From NCBI RefSeq assembly GCF_037975245.1, contig NC_092579.1:9975001-10039000 (forward strand): a stretch of DNA of 64,000 nucleotides, read 5' to 3'. Under the pieces are notes generated by a model. That model was given only the letters and a program-made list of their open reading frames with translations. It was not told the origin of the DNA and did no database searches. Positions 35,820-47,887 of this stretch are shown in pieces. Numbering within the stretch: position 1 is the stretch's first letter; each line of letters starts with the position of its first letter. The DNA is from Apostichopus japonicus (lineage: Eukaryota; Echinodermata; Holothuroidea; Aspidochirotida; Stichopodidae). The translations under genes and the position numbers were made by a program.

Positions 35820-38086
35820 CCCTATTTCTACCTCAGAAAAATAATTATGTACAGTATAGGTATTAGCGTGCACAACCTCGCGTTCAGACTGATAAATATA
35901 AATATTTTATAGTCTAAATAAGCCCCAGAATCTTCCATGTGACATCTAAAATATCTTTTTCGTTTCCTAGGGGAAAATCCCAAATATTCCCAACCATATA
36001 CACCTACAGTCGACATATATGACCCGCGCAGCCATACCATCCTTTATAAAACCTACATCGGCCTGGCATGGTCACACACACTTGGAGCATTGATTTGTTA
36101 TGGAACAACTCCATGCTTTAAGACTTTCATTTCCCTTCAAATGCGTTTGCGAGAAAAGTAAGGAAATTAGTCTACATACATAGTTTTGAATTTCAAACAT
36201 TCAAAAATTAACAGAACAGAAACCTTGTAAGTAAGTCAACAACATAAAACTGATTGATGTCTTTGTACTTGTTCAATTTTGTAAAGAATTTTCCAGCAGG
36301 TTTTCAGTGGATCGTTGAACATTTATTAAATTCGATTATATATCAATCCCATTTTAAGGCTGTTCTTGATTTGATTACTTCCTTATAAACAATTAGTCAG
36401 CTAAATTTCTTCAATTTAATCATCGCTTCGGTGTGATTCTTGTTTAGGTGATATATGCACTCCGTATATAGCGAAACCCCTACAATTCAAAAGGAATTGT
36501 CAATAATAATAAAAATGTTATATAGGTCCTGGACCATGTCCCTCTGTCCGGAGCGGAACGTTCGTTTTCTGCATTTATAGGACGTATTTAAGATATTGAA
36601 AAAAAGAGAGGCGGGGCACGGCTCTGGGGTCTTTGAAAAAATGGGCGAGGGTGGAATTGTACTATTATTAATATACCCATATCCCCATGATCCCTGCATG
36701 GCATGTTAATGTCCTAGTTTCATTGAATTTGGTGATTCACTTTTAGAAGTGGTGGAAGGTGGCTCAATTATATCGGAGTACAAACTTCAAGGGGCACTGG
36801 GCGACCATTCGCCGTACGGGATTAATCGTGCAAGGGCATATGTGCGACTTTGACTTATAAACCACACAATAACTCAGCCAAAATAACAAACGGGCAGTTA
36901 TTACAAGAATTTACTATCTTAAAAACAATGGGGACCTTTTTACCTCGCGAAAAGGTTACTTTTCGGGTATTTAACAATACTGGGGGCGGTGCCGTTCCCT
37001 CCCCTTCCCAAAAATCCTGTTCACTTTTCCACGAGCAGGGGTTGATTTATGTAAGGCAGTAGGCCTTACGTACACGTTGACGCCGTTAGACCGGTTACAA
37101 ACAGCATCACACGTTGAGCAAATTTTAAACAAAGGAAGTAAAATACACAAATATAGTGATGTGCACAACTAGCCTCGCTTATCGTGAAAGTATAATGCTC
37201 AGCACGGTGTAGCTGAAGGCACAGCGCGAGCGACGAAGACAACTTTCCATTTTATGGCGCGCTGACCAGTCTCGGCCACGCGAGGATGCCAACCTACTCT
37301 CTATGAATACCACACATATATACATGCACAGTACTAAGACTAACTGATGGTACGGGAAGGTACGAAAAGAATATGGGCGAATTTTATAGTAACACACATG
37401 GGCTATTAATCACAACTGGCAGCGGTACAATTAAGCACGGATGTTCATCGATACGCATTTTTTTTTTAAATTCGCGTAGTTTGTTTTATATAACTGTATT
37501 TAGTTTAATGCTTGTTTGATATACTTACGGTGAAGCTTAACAGAAAAAAAGGTAAGTTTAAAATACTTTGATTGCAAATTTCGAGAGGGAAATATAGGCA
37601 TGCATTGTAAGGCTAGGTTACCTTATTCATTGTACAGTCGTTTTTTGAACTTCATTTGAACCCGACTTTAGGTTGAAACCTAAAAGTTGTCAAAACTTTC
37701 AGAGTGAGGAGTCGATAAGTATAAGTGTTAGACAAAATGTGTTTTTTAAATGTATTACTATTAGGCCTGAGTGAGAGTAACCCTGCACTTTCAATCAATT
37801 TATTTTTGGCTAAGCCAAGCCTAAGTTAGAGTAGACTAGGCCTAGCCGTAGACAGGTCTAGGCTAGTCTGCTCCGGCGATAACATTTAGGCCAAAGGGCC
37901 TAAGTTAGGCCTGTAAAAACCAAGTAGCCTAATTTTGTTGTGGTACATGCCTTAGAGGTATCATGCAATCAAGTGATCATGCTTTGCTCAAGTCATGAGT
38001 CACAGCTGGTCTCAAGAATGTGTATAGTTTTGACAATATATCCACTGACTATTTCATGTTTGCTAATACTAGTAGTAGCATGGTCA
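35820..38086. other. No gene recognised; CpG-containing patch and TAGGCC-rich stretch
   Basis: 37190-37280 is unusually rich in CG dinucleotides for this window and a consensus donor (AAG|GTAAGTTT) lies at 37552, which would suit a promoter and an untranslated first exon, but no initiator is identifiable. 37760-37930 is dense in TAGGCC/CTAGGC palindromic words. Confidence 0.35.
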
Positions 38087-38540
38087 CTTCGAAGTTCGGA
38101 CACCTAAGCCTTAAAACACCCCCAAACTAAATCTTCTGGTATAAATCACCGGAAAATATACCTCATATGGTGGGAGAATTGTGTTATAGTACGATACACG
38201 GCCAACTTTCTTTCCTGCACACTGTTTTCACGTTGTAATCAAAGAAGATTCTTCGTGATTGTGGAACTGGTATTTCTTTGCTAGAGTATTGCGAAGTACG
38301 GACACGCAACCCACAGTGTGGAGCTGGTGATAAAATTGGTGGCGCAGTTGCTCTTTCAGTAATTATAACTGACTTCATAGATCGTCGTCATTTTATTGAC
38401 AAATATGTAAGTAATTTCTTGCACATGGGTCATTTTGGAGAGAAAATAACTGTAGCTTCGTACTTTTTGGTGAAATTTGGCTCTTCCTGTAGGTTTTCAT
38501 GGTGAAATCATGTATTTCTTAGGGTGTCCGAACTTCGCAG
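38087..38540. mobile_element. Candidate terminal-inverted-repeat element
   Basis: The ends carry an 18-bp inverted repeat with one mismatch, CTTCGAAGTTCGGACACC (38087-38104) against the complement of 38523-38540. A related motif GCGAAGT.CGGACAC occurs inside at 38290-38304, and another GCGAAGTTCGG at 38543-38557. Length 454 bp, no recognised coding. Target duplication is unclear (TAGTAGT lies near both sides). It abuts the MITE at 38578. Confidence 0.5.
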
Positions 38541-38577
38541 TATGCCGAACTTCGCAATACTGACTATAATAGTAGTT

Positions 38578-38863
38578 GGCCGTGGCTATTCTTACGACGA
38601 GTCGTATCAATTATTTATAAACTATTCTTACGACAAAGGCAAATTCAAGCGCAGTAAAGTAAATAAAGCAACTGCGCATGTAGTAGGGGTAACCCTAACC
38701 CAAAACATAACCCTAAACCTCAGTCCTAACTCTTACCCTAACCCTAACCGGAAATTATTGTTTCTCCTCATCGTAAAAATAGTACTCCTGGTCACGAAAA
38801 TAGCAACTGCGCATGCGTAGTCGGGAATTATTCTTACGACTAGTCGTAACAATAGCCACTTTG
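38578..38863 (+). mobile_element. MITE with 9-bp target duplication, carrying telomere-like repeats
   Basis: A 286-bp element flanked by direct repeats ATAGTAGTT (38569-38577, 38864-38872). The ends are about 29-bp inverted repeats sharing GTGGCTATT and TTACGAC.AGTCGTA, with one mismatch in the inner part and a few at the outermost bases. Subterminal copies of GCAACTGCGCATG occur on both sides of the centre. The interior (38690-38749) holds degenerate CCCTAA repeats. An 8-9-bp duplication fits hAT or Mutator-like transposition; no coding capacity. Confidence 0.8.
38690..38749 (+). repeat. Degenerate telomere-like (CCCTAA)n inside the MITE
   Basis: Runs of CCCTAA with variants such as CTCTTA and CCTCAGT, about ten units. 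Lying in the middle of a transposon with target duplication, it is interstitial and element-borne, not a chromosome end. Confidence 0.75.
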
Positions 38864-39289
38864 ATAGTAGTTAGTACTGAGTAGTACTATGTAGTAAGTT
38901 GTACCAGTTCTACCAGAGGTCATTGTCTTAAACTCCAGAAGTTACAAAGTAGGATTATAATATTCGGCATAACATTTTTTTGTAATAGGGTTGTGAATGA
39001 GCCGAACGGTTTGCCTGAGAAAGTTGTACTTGCTAGTGTAGTGTGAATGGGTTTAAGAATGCTTTGGACAAGCACTTTAAGAATTGTATGATTTGTAATC
39101 TGGTCTGATTTTTGTGTCTACAGTTTTTCCCCTCTCCCATAGGGTCCTTAATTAATGGTGACTTGATGGTCCCCCCTGATCCTTGGATCCATTGGACTTA
39201 GATATTTTTTCCCTTTTTTCGAATGTACAATGCATATACTTGTAAAACGGGCGATATCAAACGGGGTAAGTGGTCCGTTTTTGTTTCTG

Positions 39290-39715
39290 TTGCCAACGAA
39301 CCAACAGGCTACGCAGTCATTCTGTGAAGGAAAGTAAAGCCTGAAGATGTGGGGTTACATCCAACGGGAACGTGGGGATTCGGGGCGACATCCAACGGGC
39401 TACTGGGTCTAGCTTTGTGTTTAAGTAAACCCAACGGGCTACGAAGTCACCCTACCCCTAACCCCTAACCCTAACTCTTTATAGTAAAGTATACACAAAA
39501 ACGTTTTCAAAGTAAAGTAAAACGTAAGGTACGTCTGGGCGACATCCAACGGGCTACAGATACCCTAACCCTAACCCCTAACTCTAACCCTAACCCTAAA
39601 TTTTGAAGAATGTAGTGGCTAGGAGCCAACGGGCTACGAAATCATTCTTTATAGAAAAGTATACACATGTTATCACTTATCCACCTTTACCTCGTAGCCC
39701 GTAGCACCTATTTTG
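39290..39715 (+). repeat. CAACGGGCTAC-motif cluster with two telomere-like tracts
   Basis: CCAACGGGCTAC (or close variants) occurs at least five times (about 39301, 39402, 39431, 39546, 39628), with a reversed form CGTAGCCCGTAG near 39693. Between copies lie CCCTAA tracts at 39450-39477 and 39562-39600, and a repeated TCTTTATAG.AAAGTATACACA segment at 39476 and 39646. Spacing is irregular. The family is not recognised; it looks like a decayed compound repeat. Confidence 0.6.
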
Positions 39716-41333
39716 GTTAAGTTTCAATAACGCAGGGTATTCAACAGCTATGCCGACCCATGCACTAGCTTTGGAATTTTGGTAGAGATTCCCAACCTCA
39801 ACAATCTTTTGTGAGGAATTTTGGAGTTCTTGTAGAGAATTGTATTCAAAATGTTTTTTTGTAAGATCTATGTTGGATGTTTCATCACATATCCATGTAC
39901 ATGAAAAAAAAAACCAAAACACTGAACCATTGACTATAGAGTTGGCTTTTTGTATTAATATCAAACACTTTACTCTATTTCAGACACAGTAATACGATAA
40001 GAATATAATAATTTTGTAATTCTAACCAAAAAAAAATAGAGATGTATCAGGATTCAAATATGGACATAATTAAGAAGGAACAATTTATAATCAAGATCTG
40101 AGGCTCAAAGTAAATGCATTTACAGTAAGAGATCAATAGCCTTTCAATCAAGTTTTTAATACATTTAGCTACATCTTTTTGCAGGTAAAACTTTAAAATG
40201 TCAATTTGCAAATTTTCCCAAGATTAAATTGGTGTACAAACTTAAAAGAACTTTTCTTTTAAGCAAAATTAAAGGCTTCTTTTGTTCAGCATTACTATGC
40301 CCAGGTTCACCTCCAGCATTGACAATACTGTTACTACTTATAGGCTTCATAACTGATGCACCTTCGTAATTGACGCAACTTCAAATATTACTAGCAGCGA
40401 TACAGCAGGCAACCTAAACTTTTTGCAGCCTAGCAAAGTTAGATATTTGATGAGTTTTAATCCATTTCAGGAATATGCTGATAAAATTGTTTTTTTTTTT
40501 TAAAGCTTTTAACACCCTCCCCTCAGTTTTGCACATTTTTTGACATTGCAGACATTTTGTGGTCAAATTCTGCTCAATTGTATGTTGCGTTGGCACAGAA
40601 AAATAAATATTTTGAGATCATTACATTACTGAGGACCTATCCGTATGAAAAACGATTTCGTTGAAAGACATCGTTAATCAAATCCTTAAGTGCATCAATT
40701 CTGAGCCCATCATGCTACTTGTGGCGTACGAAGCACATTTTCATATTCGTGTGCAACGCTATCTTCTTCAGAACTAACCTTTTTAGTTTGACATCTTTGT
40801 TCATCTCGGAACGTACACTGATGAAAAACCCAAGGATTTTGGGGAAACAAGTGGCACAAACGTGTACGTCTATCGTGCAGACGACAGGCTGATGACAGTT
40901 ACAATTTACAACTTTTAATGTTAATACAGAACAGCCAACGAAATACAGTAGTCTTAGGCATTCAGGTTATCCATGCAGTCACTTTGTAAATTTCTCGAAA
41001 ACTTTGTTTACGCATGGTCATGAGTGGAGTACAGTAGTTAGAGAAGACGTTTGGCATATATGAAGTTAAATTGTAAAGGTCATGCAGAATTGCAGACTTG
41101 GGTCATTCATTGCAAGTGATGCAACTTGTTTAGCAGCTAGCAGACAGTGCTAGGTTAAGGCTAGGCTAAACTTAAACAAGGCTAGCGTTGTATGCATAGG
41201 AAAGCCGTGTAGATATGAGACATTTACGTTATTGATAATATGAATGAATAAAACAGGTTTTGCGGTGAGTTATTATCAATATATATTTAATTTAAATAAA
41301 CACTTTCTAGCACATGTCATTTCTGTATATTGT

Positions 41334-41519
41334 ATGGATTTTAGGTTATTGTTGCTGTTACTGAAATTGCTTAGTGGAGGGGGTAATTTGCCAGTGACTG
41401 TGCGAGAAGTTCCCGGTGAATGTGCACGACCATCCCGCACTGCTTCAAATGTTATTCGGGATTGTGAGAGCTGTCTGCGTGATTCGTGCAATAGCGCTGC
41501 TAATGCAAACCCTGCTTAA
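41334..41519 (+). CDS. Small ORF with signal-peptide-like start and four cysteines
   Basis: A 61-residue reading: a short leucine-rich hydrophobic N-terminus (residues 4-13, broken by Lys11), then a hydrophilic part with Cys at 30, 44, 47 and 52 and a stop after NANPA. The segment is richer in GC than its surroundings. It may be extended upstream to 41244. A secreted peptide is only a guess; no family is recognised. Confidence 0.15.
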   Translation: MDFRLLLLLLKLLSGGGNLPVTVREVPGECARPSRTASNVIRDCESCLRDSCNSAANANPA

Positions 41520-42699
41520 AAGTCAATGGAAAATCCTTCTAACTTTAACAGAATACAGTTTACGTACAGTAAGCTAGCCATTCATAGTGACATACAGTTA
41601 CTATATGTCATGAAGAATCATTATTTTAACATTTTTACAGGGTGAAATAATGATTCGTGAACAGCTAACACGTAACATTGCTATATATATACTGTATCCC
41701 TGATGTTTTGTATATATGCAGTAACAACTGCCCAATTTCTCCAGCAGCAGTTTTCCTTACAACCTGTAATACATTTAAAAAAAATACACATTTGCAGTTT
41801 TCTTATATAAAATAGGTACAATCCTGTGGAATCTTGCCGACAGAGCAGGAAATGTTTAGTATATCAAGCCAACATTAGATATGATGGAACAATCGGGACT
41901 AGTGAAAGTGAAAACACAGGTCATTGTATGGTAAAAAGGAAAGTAGGCTTACTCTCACAGAAAAACTATGTGCATAATATGGTATTTGTAATTGTATAGT
42001 GCTATAGTAGTGCTCAGCTGCAGTAAAAGGAGAATTTGAATTGTGAAGGACACTTTCAGGCTTCAGCTAGTGATAGCCTTCTACATGCAAGTATCTCTCA
42101 AGTTACATAATAGGTTTTACGTAACCAACCCACTTCATCCACCTCAGTAACTGAGACTTTTTTTTTCTAAATCAACTCTGTAGGTTAGTGTTAACGAACA
42201 TAGACCTACATCTGATTAACAGACAAATAGACATGACAGGAAGACAGACAACAAAACAGATTTGTTAAATTATTTTGTGACTATAGCATGTGATCGCAAG
42301 CAGTTTCCTGAATGGTGTGTTTAGTACAGTGCGTAAGAATGTACAGCATTTGACATTGAAGAATAAAAAAGTAAAGTTGAAATTGAAAAGTTAGCAATCA
42401 AGACTGCCAAGTGCAAAGACGTTGTCCAACAGTACTAAGATAGTAATGGAATGTAACTAAATTTGCTTTGAAAGATATTTAAACTAAACTTGTTTAAAGA
42501 AACTGACTTCTCTTTTCTTCATCTAGATACAGTAGGCTTTTCTCTACAGATGTCTTTCTTTTCAGGAAGCTCATAATGAGCTCCCATATATAATTAAAAC
42601 ACCCAGAAAGTTTCTGCTTTTCTCCCCTTGTCATAGGCAGAAGGAATCTATGTGATGGTGATGGCGAGTGTGTATGTGTATATGACACTTGCCTGTAAA

Positions 42700-43140
42700 T
42701 ACGGTAACTCAAAAAGTAAATGGTGTATAAACTTCATGCCTGGTATGTGGATCAGTCTTATTGAGTACAAGAACCATAATTCAATGGTCATTTGGGGTCA
42801 ACAGTGGTCAAAAGCCTGAAAACTTTGTAGACACAATAACTCAAAACGTGCAGCTTTGTTGAGCTTCATACATGGTACGGCGATCCAGCTTCTTGAGTAC
42901 AAGAACCCTATTGAAATTGGTGGAGGTCAAAGGTCATTCGCATTCAACATTTCAGTCTAAGTCTGAAAATCTTGTAAACATGATAACTCAAGAAGTACAC
43001 ATTTATACTTAGTATGTAGCTCCAGCTTGGTGAGTGCAAGAATCCAATTGAAATTGGAAGAGGTCAAAGGTCACATGGGGTCAACAGGTGTCAAAGTTTG
43101 AAAACCTTTTAAACATGATAACTCCAAAATTGAAGCGGTC
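42700..43140 (+). repeat. Tandem repeat of about 140 bp carrying DR1 motifs
   Basis: Units begin with a TAACTCAAAA-type motif at 42703, 42837, 42981 and 43119. Each contains a GAGTACAAGAA.CC block followed by GGTCAAAGGTCA and GGGGTCAACAG. Two units carry a perfect AGGTCA-A-AGGTCA (42924-42936, 43061-43073). Degenerate GGGTCAACAGG pieces continue to about 43400. Similar units are, from memory, common in marine invertebrate genomes. Confidence 0.85.
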
Positions 43141-45641
43141 TTTAATCTCTCAATTCTCCAATGTTATAATTTTCTTATGGTGAACATAGTTTGGTTAAAT
43201 CTAAATCACTTTAGCTGACTTGTGTGAAGGGGCTCCATAGGTATTTGGCAGAACATACAGTCATCCAGGAAATGAAATCTGCTTCAGAGAGTTCATATTC
43301 TTGCTTTAAACTGCACTTAAAGTTCTTTTCATCCTCAGAGTTTCAATGGGTCAACAGGTTATCTCTATGCTGCAAAAATTGGCTCATGGGGTCAACAGGT
43401 TAAATCTCAAATGTTTAAATATTTCACAATGTACAAACAATGTCATGGATTCTCATTCATTAATAACAATTATTGAAGGGATTTGCTAAAGAAAATGTAT
43501 TTTTATTCATACATCTATGTGTCTTAATTTCACCTATAGAAAGACTGGTCTTCCTGGATAGTGAAACAATTTGGAATAAAAATTCTATGCTGTAAAATCC
43601 CACCAGTAAATGACATGGTTGATACCCACAAGGGAGTGCTACAAATATGAGCTGAAAATCTCTGATTTTTTCTTTTTCTCACTTACTGATCTACAGACAC
43701 CCTTTAAGCAACATTGTCCTAATCACTCTAATAGGCATTATCATGAAAATAGCTGCAACTCCCATCAAATCCATCAAAGATTAACCATTTTACAAGTCTT
43801 TAGGTATAAAAATTAGCTAATTATGCACATGATGATGTAAAGGGAATGACTGCCTAATTTTCTGCTACATTTTTATTCCTATGTTTTATCTCCTTCATTT
43901 CAAGGACACTGAACATAGGTTTGTGGCCTAAGGCAATTTTTGGAAATTTTTATTGTCTTCTTTGTAAAGAGGAACATAACATTATTCAAATGATATATGT
44001 GGGCTTGTAACAAGGAGTTAAAGTTCTAATAAAGGCTCAAAATAAGAAATTTTGATGAGAGCAAACCTCCACGTCATAGTTTGCGCATTACAGGTAATGA
44101 GTTTCCCAGATTTATCAAAATTTCAAATGTGTATGTCTTGGAAACGAAAAGAGTTTTTTGGAAAATTTCAACAGATTTTGAATGAGATTATCACACGCAG
44201 CAAATGTACTGAATATGGGGCAAATTAGCTAGGTGTCAGTAGTACTTAATTCTTGGACACATTTAACCCACTTGCTCTATGTCATTAGTCTGATAGTTAT
44301 TTTGAAATTTTGAGCACATTGTATGGCAAGGAATCACTTTAAGCCAGCTGGTTTTCTGGTTTCGCTTCGCTTTGGAATTGTTCTGTGTCTAGTTGATAAA
44401 CTGTTTTGTTATAATGGGAGTTACATTCAGTGTCAAATAAGTAATAACATGAAAACACTTGTAATGAAGGACTAAAGCCACCTTTTTTTTTGCTCCTGAC
44501 ATCAAGGTTTTTTAGGTTGTCAAAACTACAGCTGGTTTTGATAGTGGAATAAAGTAGCTACCTAAAGTATTAAAAGTAGCATAATACAAACAGTGAAGGA
44601 TGCAATGTACTGTATGCTACAGGAAGTTGTAATATTGTTCACTCTGAAACCAACATTAAACCAAAATTCAAGGAATTTGTTTATGTACACAGTTACTGTA
44701 CAGTAGTCATTCTATGTAAACATGATCAGACAATCTACATATACTGATTCATCCATGGTCTCATTCACAAAGTACACATTGTGAACTTTTGTAAAAGGAA
44801 AACCCATATATTTAACATCGATTGGTCATTTCAAAGATCCAGGAGAATTTAACAAATTACTTAAAACAGAATAAAAAAGTGGGGGGGGGGGGGGAGGATG
44901 AGGGAAGAGAAACTTCCAAAAGGAAAATGACTACAATGGCTGCATTGAATTTCAATGTTTTCTGTCTCATTGTTTATTTGTTTTTTCATTGTTAATTTTC
45001 AAACAACAAGGTAGTACTTCGTTGACTTTTAAGGAAACACACGCCCAGCCGTTGTTATTGGTCTACTGTATATGGTAAAGGTACAGTGACTCATGAACAA
45101 CTTTTTGGGAGATATCACAGAACTATAATGTTCCTGACCTTCACAGACAATGCTAAAGACTTGGTCAAGTAAAGACTTGGTCAAGTCTAAATATGACATC
45201 ATCAATTGAACCATGTGTGTTTTCATTGCTTATGTCCTGTTTTTCTCTTGACAATGTTCATGTTAATTATGGGGAATGGGTAATGTTGCAAATTCGGACT
45301 CTAAAATGATCTCCTAGCATAATGGCATACTGTACTGTACCTGTACTAAGGGAGACATTTGCTTCAGTTTTAACTCTGTGAACAGAAAAACAGAGAGAAA
45401 GAGTCGATTGTTCCAGATCCTAGTGGCAGTATGACATCACAGATAATTTACAACATGTTAAGTGCCTAGACATGACTTTTGCACTACTGTATCTCTCAAA
45501 TTATGGAACATGATCTGACATTTCCTTCATTTATCGTGCTGCAATATTCAACCTGTCTGATCTTTTGGAACCTTTAATATGATTTCAGTCATCATTTTTT
45601 TATTTCACACCTGTTATTTACAGTAATTTTTAACCCTTTAA

Positions 45642-45886
45642 AGGTAGTCAGTATAGGCCCCAAATTATAGCACTAGATATAATTGCTAGAAGTTTTCAAA
45701 AAGTACATTTCTAGAGGTCTTTACTTTCCAAATTGTTCTCAGACCTTTTTAAGGAACACACAAGATGACTGAATGTCCCAGTGAGGAAAATTTCCACAAG
45801 GGTTGTAATAAAAACAGTTTAAGTATTTTGACCAAAGGTGACCATATTTGAATATCTAGCATATTTGGGGCCTGTACAGCATACCT
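45642..45886 (+). mobile_element. TTAA-flanked MITE, family B, full copy
   Basis: A 245-bp element with TTAA at 45638-45641 and 45887-45890. Inverted ends: left AGGTAGTCAGTATAGGCCCC and, read inward from the right, AGGTATGCTGTACAGGCCCC; both arms continue for about ten more bases. No ORF. The outer AGG next to TTAA is shared with family A, so both may have been mobilised by a related enzyme (inference). Confidence 0.8.
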
Positions 45887-47323
45887 TTAATATCAATGCA
45901 TCAAGGATGCTGATAGTCACAAAAACTGACTGAAAGCCACCTCAGTTATAATGTCTTTGTACCATACTTTCCAGACGGTAAAATTATTTTAGGTTGATCT
46001 TCATTAATGTAAAAAATTACCACATCGTAACTTTCAAGTTGATACAGTATCTTGTAAGTGTAAGTTACAGGGCAAGTTTGATTTTCTTTCTTTGGTGATT
46101 CTATAGAAGAATTATTTCGTCATACTAATTACAAGAATAAATTATAAAAATTTCGAAAGCTAATTCCAAATATTGGTAGGCTCATAAAAGTGTTCATCAT
46201 GACAGTGTCGGTCAGCTTAATGAAATCAGCTGTCATATTTTGGTGAACGATCGTATAAATGTGGCTTTTCTTTCCAGCTCAGTTCCAGGAATATTACAGT
46301 TCATAAGTTATGACTAGTTTCTTCCTGGTTACAGTCGTAGATTTGGTTATATATAGTTGATGTGAAGTTGATCTGAAGCAAAACATTAAGGGGAAAAGTT
46401 AAAACCTATAATCCATGAAGCAAAGCTGTTCTACTTCTTTGGCAGTAGTTTCATATAGTTTGTATATATTATTTTTTCGACAGTACTGTACCCTCTGAGT
46501 CTTGAAGGAATGCAGTTACTGTACGTAGAAATAGCTGTACAAACGTCATGCACAGACTTAACTTCCAAGGTGAAGAAGATTGATTGGTTGGGAAAGCTGG
46601 AGAAAAACCACAGTTAATAATGAGACGGTATAGATTACTGTTGATGACGCACTAGTTCGTTTAACCATTGATTTAAATTACGCATCCAGATTGTCAGGTT
46701 CATTATATCGGCACACAACCCCGGCATAGTTCATCAGCCTCGCTGCTGCTTTTAAGAGACAAAAGAAATATATATATATATTATATATATGTGTGGATTA
46801 TTAGATTGATAAAAGACTCGATTCTGTATTCTGATTGGTCAATGGTTAAATCTTTGGCATATACAGTACTGTACAGTATTTACTAAATATTGAGTTTACT
46901 CTGAAAAGATAATCCTAAATATGCTCCGACACTCCGCATACATATAAGATAGGATAAGACGTTTTGGAGAAAAGGAAAAGGATGGAGAAGGGAAGGCGAT
47001 TTGTTTAACGAGCTTGCGGCGTTGATTGACTTCCAGTACTACGTAGGAAGTCACATCCATCTGCCCATTCCATGGATGTGACAGAACCTATGGTATCATT
47101 GGTGTGTGCACAGGATTTCAAAGTTTGTGAGAGGGAGGAGGGAGGGGGGGGGTGGAATTTGTTAATATCTCTGAATATTGTAGGTAGGGATATATGAACA
47201 ATTATGGAAGGCCCAGAAGCAAATGAAGAATTTTTATAAAGGAGTGGGTTGGCACTGGGTTCTCAGGCATCCTCCTCAAAAGAACTCCCTTGAATGAACC
47301 ATTTCCCTGACTGACGATGGAAG

Positions 47324-47887
47324 TTGGGGTGGGCAACGCCCACCTGGCCCCCTTTGCGCAAGTCACTGCTGGCTTACTCTCATATGAGTCTTGTTCCTTT
47401 TCTGCACCTGTTTAAAATAGTAAAAAAAAATATGTCCACTTATACAAATTCAGAAGTTATAGAAGAAAAATTTAGTCACTACTACAACAATGCACAGTAT
47501 GGAAAAGGAAAAGATCATTTCCAAACATCCCAGATATGTAACAAAAATGTGTTTCTGGACCTCTCAAGAAAAGTCCACAGCTATCACACCCAGCAGCCAT
47601 GGACTGCTAAAAGGAATGAAGAGTATTGTAATGTTGTACGTTTGTTAACTATTGGTAGATCTGGACATAAGAGTAACATTTTTTATTTTAGTGCAACTGG
47701 GCTTGTACCCCTTATTCTGTTAGGTTTTAAGGATGCAACGAGTTCAAGTTTACTTCTCTCCTCTCTTACCTGTCTTCAGTCTACTTATATTCACGTTCCT
47801 CTACCTAACCTACTAAACTTGGTAACGTTTTCGCATAGCCCCCCCCCCCCCCATCCCTGGCTCTGCTCACTCCTCCTCTACCGCTAA
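47324..47887 (+). CDS. Unrecognised 187-aa open reading frame
   Basis: After the Kir ORF and its shadows this is the longest open frame in the window. The first 120 residues are mixed and hydrophilic with no motif I know; the tail is Ser/Leu-rich and ends in a Pro stretch coded by a C-run (47840-47851). No splice-site pair or homology is recognised. For DNA this AT-rich an open run of this length is unusual but not impossible by chance. A real exon, a decayed element or chance are all open. Confidence 0.15.
   Translation: MGWATPTWPPLRKSLLAYSHMSLVPFLHLFKIVKKNMSTYTNSEVIEEKFSHYYNNAQYGKGKDHFQTSQICNKNVFLDLSRKVHSYHTQQPWTAKRNEEYCNVVRLLTIGRSGHKSNIFYFSATGLVPLILLGFKDATSSSLLLSSLTCLQSTYIHVPLPNLLNLVTFSHSPPPPHPWLCSLLLYR

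Noticed and set aside
38690-39600. Chromosome end or true telomere
   Set aside because: CCCTAA tracts are short, degenerate, embedded in transposon-like sequence and flanked on both sides by ordinary DNA.
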